Assembly (NCBI GenBank): GCA_028023455.1
Contig: JAQFVV010012418.1
Coordinates: 6,441,244-6,505,243, forward strand
DNA from: Epiperipatus broadwayi
Taxonomy: Eukaryota > Onychophora > Udeonychophora > Euonychophora > Peripatidae
Length of the DNA: 64,000 nt
Direction of reading: 5' to 3'
The position numbers were made by a program, and so were the translations under genes. Of the stretch, positions 32,405-43,316 are shown piece after piece. Under the pieces are notes generated by a model. That model saw nothing but the letters and a program-made list of their open reading frames with translations. It ran no database searches and was not told the DNA's origin. Positions within the stretch are counted from its first letter, which is position 1. Each line of letters starts with the position of its first letter.

Positions 32405-35400
32405 TCATAGACTGGATCTTTGTTTCAAGTGTGACCATGTGGCTGCAAATATATCTGGTTGAGCTAGGATGCTGTCTCTTTTTCTTAACAGTTCTAGTTT
32501 TATTGAATATGTTGCTGGGTGGCGTCGAGGGTTATTGGCAAGTACAAAAGTGCATCTGGTGCACCAGTAGGCATAAAGGCTGTATGTTGCTGCACGAATA
32601 GCAGGGTTGTTGCCTTTTTTAAATGTATTTATTATTTCATCAATTGAAATGATAGCCTTTCTGTATGTGGTAAACATTGTGCGACATATTGTTTCTAGGG
32701 CACTGCAGGAATGAAGAAAATGATCTTGTGTCTCTTCTTCTCTATGACATAGCCCACACATGGGGTCTATATTTGTATAGAATCTACGAAATCTAAGGAA
32801 ATGGGTTGTGGGTAGAGCATTGAGATTAAGCTTAAGTAGAAAATCAAATAATTTTGGTTCTAATGACCATTTTCTGAATTGTTGCAGTAGTTGCCTGTTG
32901 TCTATTCCAAGAACTGATGGATGTAGATTAGGTGTCTGGTTTGGATATAGTATATTATAAATATCCCAGTATGTATACTTCTTGTCATTATTGAGTGATA
33001 TTTCATTGTATATTGGCTTGAGTTCTTCAATCAGTGTGGATAGATATCCATATGAAGGGGGTGGTCTGTCTGTGGGTATTATACTGATTACACACTCCAG
33101 GTCTGGAAATCTTTTTATGGTTGCTGTTATTAGATTTACTGATTTCTGTGTGTAAAAAACATTGATTGTATGGAGTCCAAGTCCATTGCTATGTGGTGGT
33201 CTGCTCAGATTTTTTAAAGAGATTGCCACTGTCTTTCTCTTCCATATTAGTTTGTTACAGATTGACGAGATTTTAGATATGAATGTTTTTGCAAATTTGA
33301 TTATAGGTGTATAGTATGTAATTTTTGTAGTTATAAGTTGATTAAATAGTGCTACCTTTGCATATATTGACAGGTATGACTTTTCAAGTGAGGCTGTGAT
33401 TTTTTCAGCATCTATTTTTAATTTATTTTGAATTTTTTGCCTCATTCCATTGGTTCCAAGGTAGAATGGGAAACCAAGGAAAGCAGATGGTTTACCATTA
33501 AACATCTCTGTACAGTGCTTGCCTGTGTATATTGACCATGCAGCAGTTTTATTTGTGTTAATTTTTAAATTAAAATTTGAGGTATAATTCTTGATTATCT
33601 CTTGTAATATGGGGAGGTTCTTTTTAGAGGGGAGGAAAACGGTTACATCGTCCATATAGGCTATGCATGATATATTTAAAGCAGTGTTTGGAATTTGAAT
33701 GCCTTTTATTTTTTTCTGTATCTCTATTAATAGAGGATTTATATATATTGTAAAGAGCAAGGCACTTAGGGGGGATCCTTGTGGGATGGATTGACTCGGT
33801 CTGAAGGCTGGTGATTTTTTTCCATTCAATGTGATGTGAATTTCATGGCTGAGTAGCAGATTGGCTATTATATATAGTAGGGATGGAGGTGTTGTTGTTT
33901 TTTTCAGCACGTCTAATAATTTGGCTATAGGCACTGAGTCAAAAGCTGCCTCAATGTCTAGTTGAACTATAATTGGTGCATATTTCTTTCTTTTTTTTAC
34001 TACTTCAATAATTGTTTTGTACATTAAGGCACCCTGGCCAATGGATGATCCTTTTTGGCATATTGTGCTGATGATAACACAGGGAGTATGTGTTGTTCTA
34101 TTTTTTCCTTTATCACTCTTTCAAGAATTTTTATTCCTAAAGGTCCCATTGAAATTGGTCGTAGATTAGATAAAGATGATATTGCTGTTGGTTTTTTGTT
34201 AAATGGAACCATTGCAATTGGGTATAGACTTTGTATGTTGTAAATTTTTTGGGATATGTAATTGGCTAGATTGCACAGGTATTTTGCTGTGAAGTGACTA
34301 AGATGTTTGAACACAAATTTGGGAATTCCTTGTGGTCCTGGGTGACATGTGTTTGTTATTGTTGCAAGTTGAAATACAATGTCAGTTGTTGTTATTGGTG
34401 TGTCTGTTTCAGGGTCTCCAAATATGTCTTCATTTGGTATGTACACTCTCTGTTTTTGCAGTTTTTTTTTAAAGTGTTGATATATTGGGTTTATCATGTT
34501 ATGTCCAGCTGTTATAGAGCCATCTATTTCAAGTGCCATAGGCACTCTGACTGTGGATGGGTATCCCAATGCCCACCGTATGTATGCTCTGGTCCAAGTA
34601 TGTTGTTGTGTAAGGCATATTTTTTTCTTTTTTATTGCTACATATTGCTTTAGTGTATTGCATGTATTGTTGTACATTTCTGTAAGTTTTTTAATTTGTG
34701 TTTGATTATCTGTAGTTGGTCTGGAAATGGTTATTCTTTTATGTAGTTCATCTGCCAATGCTAATAATCTGGTGGGGGGTGTTGAGTTGCAGGTAATATG
34801 ATTGATGTTGAAAGAAAGTATATTGGTGAATGCTATATACTTTTGTACTGGATCGAGTGACATGTTTTGAAGTTTTTGGAGCATTATATATGTTTCTGAA
34901 TATAAGAATTCAGTTGTTTGTGCTGGAAGAAGTATTCGCATAGTCTTTTGGAGGGCTATTGTTGTATTCTGTATTTTTGTTAGGTCGAGGGTGATGAACT
35001 GAGCAGCATGATCTGAGATTATAGATGGACAGAGTTCAAGATTAAAATAATGATGTAACATTGGTGAGTAGAAACACAAATCAATAAGTGACTTATATCT
35101 ATTGTTATTAAAAGATATTGAGTTTGATGGGAGAAAACCCTCAGCACTCATAAGTGGGATTATTATTTGATGGATCCATTTGGTGACAAAAGTTTGGTAG
35201 GTCATGTTGAAATCTCCCAGGAGTATTATGGGATTTGGTGTTGCTGTAAGCATTGAATTTATTGTTGCTATTATTCTGGAGATGATGACAGGGCCTGGTG
35301 GTATATATACAAATACTAGGTTAAGTGTGATATTTTTATGATGGAGTGTTAATATGATAAGATTAGAGTCAATATATATAATTTTAAAAGAATCGAAAGG

Positions 35401-35640
35401 GCAGTTGTGGGAAATAATTATGCCTGTGCCACCTGATGGTGATGATGATTGCCTTGAGCAGGCACAAAAACCTTGGCTGACTAAATATTTTGATGGATCA
35501 ATTTGAGAGCTGCTGTATATTTTTGTTTCCAAAAGCCCCAGTATGTGTGGTTGTGTTGTATGTAACCATTTTTTGAGATCAAAAAGTTTTTTGGTGGCAT
35601 TTAAGCCTCTAATGTTGAGAGATCCAATTTTTATCTTCAT
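32405..35640 (-). pseudogene. LINE copy A ORF2: endonuclease-reverse transcriptase, one frameshift
   Basis: The endonuclease opens MKIKIGSLNIRGLN and shows GLLETKIY (catalytic E), LLGDFNMTY (D, N) and IISDHAAQF. The reverse transcriptase has LRPISMGPLGIKILERVIK, QLDIEAAFDSV (motif A), IPQGSPLSALLF (motif B) and AYMDDVTVF (motif C, near 33650). The distal LSIYAKVALFNQLITTKITY block and the end motif CGLCHREEETQDHFLHSC (near 32750) are as in Tx1/L1-type proteins. A lost A in the run at 34051-34055 ends the first frame at 34024, exactly where an ATG opens the second. Restoring the frame would give about 1078 residues, a normal length. The endonuclease nicks the target and the reverse transcriptase primes there. 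Confidence 0.88.
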
Positions 35641-35702
35641 GTTTTAAATAATTTTTTAACAGGGTATTGATTTTTATTTTATTTTTAATACTAAATTTTT
35701 GT

Positions 35703-37311
35703 TTATATTGCAGTAGATGGATGCTGATACATATTTAAGACATTGTTGGGTTTATTATCAGTTTTTCTTTCATTTAATATTGCTTCAGACTCTATACAGG
35801 CAATTTGTGATGAAACCGAACAGGTGTCCATTTGTTGTTGGCTTACATCCATTTCTATTTCATCATTTTCTAAATTGTATATGTCTGATGAGTTGTGCTT
35901 TTGGTCTGTTTTTTTTGCCTTTTTGGATTCATGATTTTTACTTGGTCTACCTGGCTTTCTTTTTCCCTCTGGTGTATTCTCTTGAATAGGTGGAAGAGGG
36001 GCTTCTATTGCATCCATTATGTTTGATGCAGTTTTGTTTATAATTGTAGTTTTTTTTATTATTGGTATCTTTATATTATCTGGATTTATATTTTCATTAT
36101 ATAACTGTGTGTGTTTACTTTCTGTTTGTTGATTTTTACTTGGTACACATTTTGTTTTATTGAGATGCTGATCCTGTGATGTAATTGCTGTATTTTGTGT
36201 TGTGGTTTCTTGAGAATTATTTTCGTTTGAATCTTGGATTTCTGTGTTAGTTTTTGTGTTATTATTTTTTTGGTTGGTCTTTGGGATAGGCAATTCTGAT
36301 CCATTATTATTTTTGTTTGTGGGTGTTTGAACCTGTTTTTTTCCGGTTTCTATTATTGGGTTGCCAATGGATGTAGTGTTATTATAAATTTTATTTTCAT
36401 CACTGGGTTGTTCTGGGGAGAGGATTTTAGTTTGTTCACAGTGATTGCTTTTTGTGTTATCGCACTGAGTTGCTAGGTGTCCTCTCTGTCCACAGCCAAA
36501 ACAAAGTGGCTTTAGACCTCTTATGTGAAGAGAGAGTGTCGCTTCTTGATCTGTAATCTGTGTTGGAATCGTTGAGGCGTCTACATTTTTATGTAGTTTT
36601 ATTTTAAATTCAAAACGATTACTACATATCGGTATAGGTGTGTCTTTTAAATATATAGGCTGTAGGGCAATTACTTTTCCAAATGGGTTTATCATTTTTT
36701 GAAAATCTTGTATGTTGTATTTAAGATAAGTATTTTTAAGCACTCCAGTAATTATATTTTTCCGGTTTTCATCTATAATTACGAGTGCGTAATTATCAAG
36801 TGCTAAAATAGTGGATTGAAAACGTTCTTTTTGCTGCTGAGTATAAAAATCAAATGGTTATATATCGAGAATTTGGATGGTCGGCAATACAAGAGATTGT
36901 TTCCCATAGTGCATTTTGCGTGATTGCTTCATATAATAAAGCTTTTGGGAAACGATATAATGAGCATTGATTATCGGTTACTGCGAGTACTAACGAAGTT
37001 GGTGAAAAAAACCTGCGAAATGTTTCAAATAACGTCCGAGGCACCGTATTACTGAAACGGTCCGTCACATTTTCAAGCATTTCTTTTGTCCAGATTGCGG
37101 CTGGGGGTTGATTTTCCTCTAGAGTGTTTAGATCAAGATTTTTAATATCATTTGTGTTTGTTCTACGGAAGCGCGGTATTTGAGTTGGTGCTGTAGTATT
37201 GCTATTACTTTTAAGTACTTTTGCATACGAAATAGGCGATGTTGAAACTAACGATGTTGTTAATTTTGTATTGGTGCTTAATTCGCTCACGCTTGACTGG
37301 GCAGTAGCCAT
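35703..37311 (-). pseudogene. LINE copy A ORF1: nucleic-acid binding protein, one frameshift
   Basis: The first frame (37311-36850) starts MATAQSSVSELSTN and contains LFETFRRFFSPTSLVLAVTD. A shift near 36850 leads into the second frame (to 35703). This carries CFGCGQRGHLATQC at about 36463-36505, a CCHC zinc knuckle, then a polar N/T/K-rich stretch and KRKPGRPSKNHESKKAKK near 35930-35970, which resembles an AT-hook followed by a nuclear import signal. ORF1 proteins of L1/Tx1 elements bind the element RNA. The AT-hook-like motif could help bind AT-rich target DNA, but that is inference. Confidence 0.8.
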
Positions 37312-37526
37312 GATTTATTCTGACTCAAGTCAGTATTTTTTTTTTAAAAAAGATATTAAAACACACCGATATTTTTCAAAAAACACTATTAATCTATTAT
37401 ATAATTCGATTTTTCCTGTATTATGTTTGTTTTTCGAATAACAAGTTGGAACAAAAGTAAAAAATAAATACTTACATCGGAGAACTTAAGGATTGCTTCT
37501 TACCTCAGCAGAGATTTGCTGCGGGA

Positions 37527-37527
<1 letters not shown>

Positions 37528-37565
<38 letters not shown>

Positions 37566-37668
37566 ATGTTACTATTATTATTCATTATTATTATTAGTGA
37601 TTATTATTAGTTATTGATTATTATTATTGTTATTACATATGTATTATCATTATTATTATTATTATTTG
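37528..37668. repeat. ATT-rich microsatellite between LINE copies A and B
   Basis: Pure ATT repeats at 37528-37565 are followed by interrupted ATT units to 37668. The 5' end of copy A and the 3' end of copy B both abut it. Confidence 0.85.
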
Positions 37669-38277
37669 GGAGTCTGTATATTTGATTAGTCTCTTTGCAC
37701 TTAAAAATTGACTTTTTAGAACTTAGATAGTGGCTTTCACAATGTTTTTGATTTTTTTCACACTTTATGAAATATTTATTGTCCAAGTTTATGTACAATA
37801 TAAATCAATGATCATGGTTTCAGTAATTTTTTCATGTTCTTGCAACACTGAATTTCATGTTTGCCTTTGTCCTTTTCTATTATATCCTTTATTATAAAGT
37901 GGCCTGAATTTTAAAAAGAGACCACGTTGCTGCAAAGATATCAGGTGGTGCAATAATGCTCTTTCTTTTATTTTTTGCAATTTGTTCCTATAGGTGTTAG
38001 GGTGCCTTCTCATGTTGTTGCCCAGTGTAAAAGTGCATCTGGTACACCAGAATGCATATAGGCTGAAAGTGGCTGCCCTTATGGTGGGTATTCCATTATT
38101 TTTGAATGTTTGTAGAATCTCATTTATTGTGGTTTCATTTTTCCTATATCTACCAACCATCATTTGTCTTACTTTTTCAAGTCCTAAACAATTATGTATG
38201 AAATGGTCCTGTGTTTCTTCATCACTGTGACACAGCATACACAAGGGATCTATATTTATATAGAATCTTCTGTATCT
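37669..38277 (-). mobile_element. Tx1/L1-like LINE copy B, 5'-truncated 3' end
   Basis: The open frame (38307-37855) contains CMLCHSDEETQDHFIHNC and AFWCTRCTFTLGNNMRRHP, aligned with the C-terminus of copy A ORF2 (CGLCHREEETQDHFLHSC, AYWCTRCTFVLANNPRRHP). It differs at many positions, so it is not a simple duplication of copy A. The LINE body starts abruptly at 38277 against ATT/ATC repeats, which are read through as an N/D-rich leader. The frame ends at 37855 and a 3' untranslated part leads to the ATT tract at 37668. Confidence 0.85.
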
Positions 38278-38302
38278 ATTATTATTATCATCATCATCAT
38301 CT
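38278..38302. repeat. ATT/ATC microsatellite between LINE copies B and C
   Basis: A run of TATT units passes into ATC repeats (38278-38302). It joins the truncated 5' end of copy B to the 3' end of copy C. Confidence 0.85.
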
Positions 38303-38751
38303 TTCAAAAAGGCATTTATTGATTGTATAAAAGGTTACATCAAAAGTGTTTTACATAATTTTGATATATACATTGATTTATTCTGTTACATAAAAAATGA
38401 ATATTTGAATGATATAGTTCAATTTATGGCTTCTTGAGTTGTTTGAACTTTTGTGACTTGAATGAGTCCTTAAAAAAATCATAATAGTTGATGTATAAGT
38501 TGCTTTTTTGATAATATTTTTGCTGTTTATAGCTTGTATGCATATAATTAAAAATCTGAGAAGCTATTGAAAAAGTTTTTCTCTAGTAGTTTTTGTCAGA
38601 TACTTAGGGTTGTGTTATAACATTGATTGTTCTTTTAGTAGTGACCATGTTGCAGCATATAAGTGGGGGTTTGTTATGATTTTATCTAGATTCCTTATTT
38701 GTGTTAATTTGTTGTGAAAGGTAGCTGGATGCTGCCTGGTATTATTTCCTA

Positions 38752-41700
38752 TTATAAAAGTGCACCTTGTACACCAAAAAGCATATAGAATAAAAGTAGC
38801 TGCTCTAATGTTTGGTATGATTTTGTTTTGTATGCAGCAATTATATTTTCAATTGATGTGTTAGGTTTTCTGTAGGTGTCAAAAATTATTTTTCTTATGT
38901 GTTTGAGTGCTGTACATTGGTATAGCATGTGTTGTAAGGTTTCTTCCGATCGATGGCACAGTCCACAAAAAGGATCTATTTTGAAGTACATTCTCTTGTG
39001 ATGCAGAAAATAGGTTGTGGGCATGGCAACAAGATTTAATTTCAAAATAAAGTCAAAAAATTTTGGTTCCAGAGCCCATTTTTTAAATTCTTTTAGTAAT
39101 CTTTTGTTGTTTATCCCTAACATTGGTGCTACATCATTAATGTTATTTATTTCATTTGTGAGATCATAGATATTCCAATATGAATATTTGTGTGTATATT
39201 GTTCAGGTATGTTTGCCATAGTTTTAAATTCATAAATAATTGTTGATATGTATGATTGAGTTGGAGGTGGACGATCAGTTGGGATGATTTGCACAAGGTG
39301 TTTTAGTTTTGTGAATTGCTGTAAAGTGGTAATTATGAGATTCCTTTGTTTTTGGATGTGAAATATATTAATATTGTGTAAACCTAGTCCATTTTTAATG
39401 AGTGGTTAATTGAACCTTCTTGTTGAAATTGCTACTGTTTTTTGGACCATAGTAGTTGATTGCAGATAGTTTTTATTTTTTATTTAAAAACTTTTGAGAA
39501 ATATATAATCGGTAAATAATAAACTATTTTTGTTATGATGAGCTGGTTTATCAGCTGTACTTTGGAATATATGGATAATTATGTTTTTGATAATGAGTTT
39601 ACTATTTGTTTGGCCTTCTCCTTTAGTTTATTTTGTATGTGGCATCTCATTCCTGTAAGTCCCATATGGAAAGAAAAACCAAGAAAAGAAGTTGGTTTTG
39701 ATTGGTATGTGTTTGTGCACAGCTTTCCCGTAAATAGTGGCCATGCTGATGTTTTTGTGGGATTGAATTTCAATTTATATTGCTTAGTATAGTCTTCAAG
39801 AATGTTTTGTAGCTGGGCGAGTTGTTTTTTTGATGATAGGAAAACAGTAACATCATCCATATATGCTAAGCATGGTATATGTTCTGTAGTGCCTGGTATC
39901 TGTATTCCAGTAAAAGATTGTTCTATTTTTTGAATGAGAGGGTTAATGTATAGTATGAATAGTAATGAGCTGAGAGGTGATCCTTGAGATATTGATTGTG
40001 TAGGAGTAAATGATGGGGAGTTTCTTCCATTGATGGTTATATGGATTTCACGATTTAGAAGTTTGCTATTAGATATAGATGAGTTTTGGGTATATCAGTG
40101 TTATTGAGCATTTCTAGAAGTATAGGTATATCTATTGAATCAAATGCTGCCTCAATATCTAATTGTACAGCTATGGGTTTTCTTATTGATGCTAGGATTG
40201 TTTTAAAGAATAGAGCTGCTTGTATTGTTGATGAATTTTTTTTTGCAAATAGGTATTTTGAAATAAGCATTGTTATGTGTGGCTCAATTTCTTGCTTTAT
40301 AATTTTTTCTATGATTTTAATCGGTAATGGCCCCATGGATATAGGTTGTAAATTAGTTAGTGAGGGAGTAATGTGTTTTGTTGAAAGGAACAATTGCAAT
40401 TGGGTACACTCCTTCCATGTACTGTATTTTTGTGTTAGATGGTTTGCTAAATTGCATAAATATTCTGCAGTGAATAGACTAATGTGTTTTAAGACAAAAG
40501 CTGGAATTCCGGGGATACCTGGGTGGCATGCATTTGGGATACTGTTTATTTTTTCTATAAAGACATTTGTGGTAAAAGGTGTTTTTGTTTCTGTTGGGCC
40601 AAATAAATCTGGTTTAAATGTTTGAAGTTGTCTTGTTTGAAGTTTTTGCTTGAAATATTGGTATATGGGCAAAATCATATTGTGACCTGCAAATGTTCCT
40701 TGATTTGTGTGTATTGCCATTGGCACCTTGATAGTTTGTGGCCTTCCAAGCACCCATCTAGTGTATTCCCTTGTCCAAGGGTGTGGTTTTGTAAGACATA
40801 GTTTGCTTCTTTTAATTTTGAGGTAGCTTTTAAAGGTGCCACATGCATTATTGTATGCATGTGTAAGTTTGAATATGTATTTTTGTGTTTGCTTTGAAGG
40901 GTTAATCATGTTTAATCATTTGTGAATTTCATCTGCTAGTGCCAGTACTTTTGATGGTGGTGGTTGCTTCATTACTATATGATTGATATTAAATGAAATA
41001 ATGTTTATAAATGCTATATATTATTGTATAGGATTGAGTTTTATATTTTTAAGCTTGTTTATCATGATGTAGGTTTCAGAAAAAATAAATTCAGATGTGT
41101 TTACTGGTAATAGAACTCTAATTGTTCTTGTGAATGGAAGGGTTGATGGTTGGATATCATTGAAGTTAATTGTTATTGTTTGTACTGAGTGATCTGAGAA
41201 AGCTGATGGTGTAAGTTTTATTGTTACTAGATGGTGAAGCATTGGTGAGTAGAAACATAAATCAATTAGTGAAGAGAATCGACCATTGTGAAAGGAAATT
41301 GCATTTTCTGGTAGAAATCCTTGTGCATTCATGAGTGGTATGGATATTTTATGAATCCATCGTTCTGTGAATTCTTTGTATGTTGTGTTAAAATCACTTA
41401 TTAGTATTGTTGGATTTGCTAGCATGGAATTGATGTTTGCTAGTATGGTATTGATTCTGTTGTGTTGTATTGGCATGTAGATAAATATTATATTAATAAT
41501 TATAATTTTATGTTGAAAAGTTGTAATAAGCATATTAGAATCAATATATATTATTTTAAATGTAGTGAAAAAACATTTTGGGGTAATTAGGATAGCAATA
41601 CCTGCTGAGGGAGATGATGAATCTCTTGAGCAGGCACAAAATCCTTCTTTACTTAGATATTTAACTGGTTCTATTTTTGATCCAGTGTAAATTTTTGTTT

Positions 41701-41812
41701 CCAGTAATCCAAGTATGTGTGGTTGTGTATTTCTGATCCATTGTTTAAGTTTATGAATTTTTGTAGTTGAGTTCAGGCCTCTTACATTAATTGCTGCAAT
41801 TTTTAATTTCAT
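38752..41812 (-). pseudogene. LINE copy C ORF2, several frameshifts
   Basis: The endonuclease (41812-41021) begins MKLKIAAINVRGLNSTTK and keeps GLLETKIY, ISDFNTTY and FSDHSVQ. The reverse transcriptase continues at 40909-40055 (LQPISMGPLPIKIIEKIIKQ, QLDIEAAFDSI), passes a shift near 40055, reads SQGSPLSSLLF around 39980, and resumes with AYMDDVTVFLSSKKQ at about 39860. The C-terminal part (39294-38752) carries CGLCHRSEETLQHMLYQC. At least four shifts or stops break it. Domain order and spacing equal those of copy A. Confidence 0.87.
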
Positions 41813-41919
41813 TATGTTTAAGTATTGTTTGTGGTTGGGTAGCTATTTGTAGTTGATCTTGGGCATCTTGATAGTTTAGTTCTAAATCCTCATCTGATGT
41901 GCTGCTTGTGTCATCTAGC

Positions 41920-42090
41920 TGCAACTAAAATTGTCAACTCATCATATAATAATTCTCTCGGAAATTTATAGAGTGTTAGGTTTTTGTCTGTAACCGCTAG
42001 AACTATTGATTTTATTGAAAAGAATTTTTTGAATGTATTAAAAAGTTTTTTAGGAATAGTGTTGTTAAAGTTAGAGTTGATTAACTGTAA
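41920..42090 (-). pseudogene. LINE copy C ORF1 remnant
   Basis: Reading LFNTFKKFFSIKSIVLAVTD and LYKFPRELLYDEL, this matches copy A ORF1 (LFETFRRFFSPTSLVLAVTD, LYRFPKALLYEAI). The zinc knuckle, polar region and AT-hook part are absent: a stop follows soon and ORF2 begins about 110 bases later. About 1.3 kb of ORF1 has therefore been deleted, and the N-terminus is cut at the microsatellite. Confidence 0.8.
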
Positions 42091-42093
42091 TTT

Positions 42094-42163
42094 ATTATTA
42101 TTATCATCATCATCATTATTCTTATTATTATTGTTGTTATTATTATTATGATGATGATGACTG
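42094..42163. repeat. ATT/ATC/ATG microsatellite at 5' end of LINE copy C
   Basis: TTATTATTATTATCATCATC runs into further ATT, GTT and ATG units. It is the fourth trinucleotide tract in the LINE array and bounds its right end. Confidence 0.85.
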
Positions 42164-43046
42164 TTAATAAATGTGTCTTTTATTTAAAAAATACTACTAA
42201 ATAAAAAATACCTTGTCAGATGAACTTTTTCATTTTTATTTCATTCTTCTGCAACCATAAATTATAAACTTCAAGAAGTATAATAACGACTCTTTTTTAT
42301 TGCATTGCCAAATGTATACCATATAATACTAAATTGTCCAAGCACTTTATTACTGTTACACAATGCTTTATTTGCCACCCTTTCTTACAGTTTATAGTTT
42401 CAATTGCCCCAGAAATCTTTTTCAGAACTTTATATCTCCTAACTTCAACTATTACAATCAATTTAATATTACATGGTAAATTATAAACTTATTTTTAGAC
42501 TTTTGTAAGATAAATTAATTTAATTGTTAATCAGCATTTTATTTATATCTAACTGCTCTGTAAGATTTAAGATAGTGGAAGATTGATGAATTTAAGATTT
42601 GAAAGGTCTTGGATTAAAGCTGTACTCATCACATTGGCATGAAGATGACACATGACTCTCTGAACAATTAGCTATTTAATTGTTTTTTAAATTTATTTTT
42701 GTATGAAAATATTCTATTTATTATTTCATTATATAATATAATCAAACACTCTATTGCTTGGGAATTGATAAGAGGTTCGGGTATAAGTGGATGATCCATG
42801 GATCTTGAAATCTAGAATATATTGTTTAATGCATTGATAGAGTGCTAGCAGCAAACTCAAAGTCCTGGGATTGTGGACCAGCTTTATCATATCAATTAAC
42901 TAAACTTCTTATGGACTTTCAAGCAGTAAGGCATTTGAAATTCATTTATTTTATAATTTATTATTTAATCATTTTTTCTTTTATTCAGCCATTTAAAAAT
43001 ATAATTAATTAAAAATATTTAATCTTCTCAATATAATCATTTTTAG
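42164..43046. other. End of intron 5, nothing recognised
   Basis: AT-rich DNA. A patch at 42590-42920 (AAGAGGTTCGGGTATAAGT) is less AT-rich and may be an old repeat. No coding potential is seen before the exon 6 acceptor. Confidence 0.45.
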
Positions 43047-43143
43047 CAAGAAGTATGACTAAAATGACAAACAAATTTCGTCTCGGATTTGGTTCATTTG
43101 TTGACAAAGTTGCTTTACCATTTACATTTACTTACCCTCCATT
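43047..43143 (+). CDS. Integrin beta exon 6 (beta-I domain)
   Basis: The acceptor is TTTTTAG and the donor CATT/GTAAGT. The sequence FRLGFGSFVDKVALPFTF corresponds to the invariant F-R-x-G-F-G-S-F-V-x-K strand of the beta-I domain. Joining to exon 5 reads LGNELARSMTKMTNKFRLG, which aligns without a gap to other beta chains, so no exon is missing in the 18 kb intron between them. Two trailing bases complete a phenylalanine codon in exon 7. Confidence 0.95.
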
Positions 43144-43219
43144 GTAAGTTATAAAATCAATAGAAATTTATAACAATTAAAATTTAAATAACTTTACTTA
43201 TTAATTTTTTTTTTTTCAG

Positions 43220-43316
43220 CCTAGAAAATCCTTGTAGTGGTAATGATCAAGTTTGTCATCCAGCGTATTCATTTAAACATCATCTTTCCCTTGATGCCAA
43301 TGTTTCAAAATTTTCT
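43220..43316 (+). CDS. Integrin beta exon 7 (specificity-determining loop)
   Basis: A 76-bp intron with a pure T-tract acceptor separates this exon from exon 6. It encodes 32 residues after one carry-over base. C193 and C200 enclose six residues, the small disulfide loop that in integrins helps select the ligand; the six-residue spacing is the same as in vertebrate beta3, one longer than beta1. The following YSFKHHLSLDANVSKFS matches the F-x-Y-K-x-x-L-S-L-T strand, with H in place of the usual N-V. The exon ends in phase 0 before GTAAGT. Confidence 0.95.

Larger units (their letters stand above)
32154..37527 (-). mobile_element. Tx1/L1-like LINE copy A, about 5.4 kb, near complete
   Basis: The element has a 5' leader (37312-37527), ORF1 (37311-35703), a 62-base gap, ORF2 (35640-32405) and a 3' end of about 250 bases finishing CAATAAAGTTTTGCTTTGAA on its strand. 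It is bounded on both sides by trinucleotide repeats. The 5' end is GC-richer and contains a small CAGCA/TGCTG stem. Only two single-base shifts interrupt the coding regions, so this is the youngest LINE in the window. Clade placement rests on the ORF2 layout: APE endonuclease, reverse transcriptase, then a CCHC motif. Confidence 0.85.
38303..42093 (-). mobile_element. Tx1/L1-like LINE copy C, degenerate, internally deleted
   Basis: On the - strand this copy holds an ORF1 remnant, a broken ORF2 and a 3' end CAATAAATGCCTTTTTGAAA that matches the end of copy A. Both sides abut trinucleotide repeats. Divergence from copy A is much larger than that of recent copies, so it represents an older insertion or a second subfamily. 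Confidence 0.85.

Noticed and set aside
32088-42163. Tandem duplication of one LINE
   Set aside because: The three copies differ at many residues and have different truncation points, so separate insertions explain them better.
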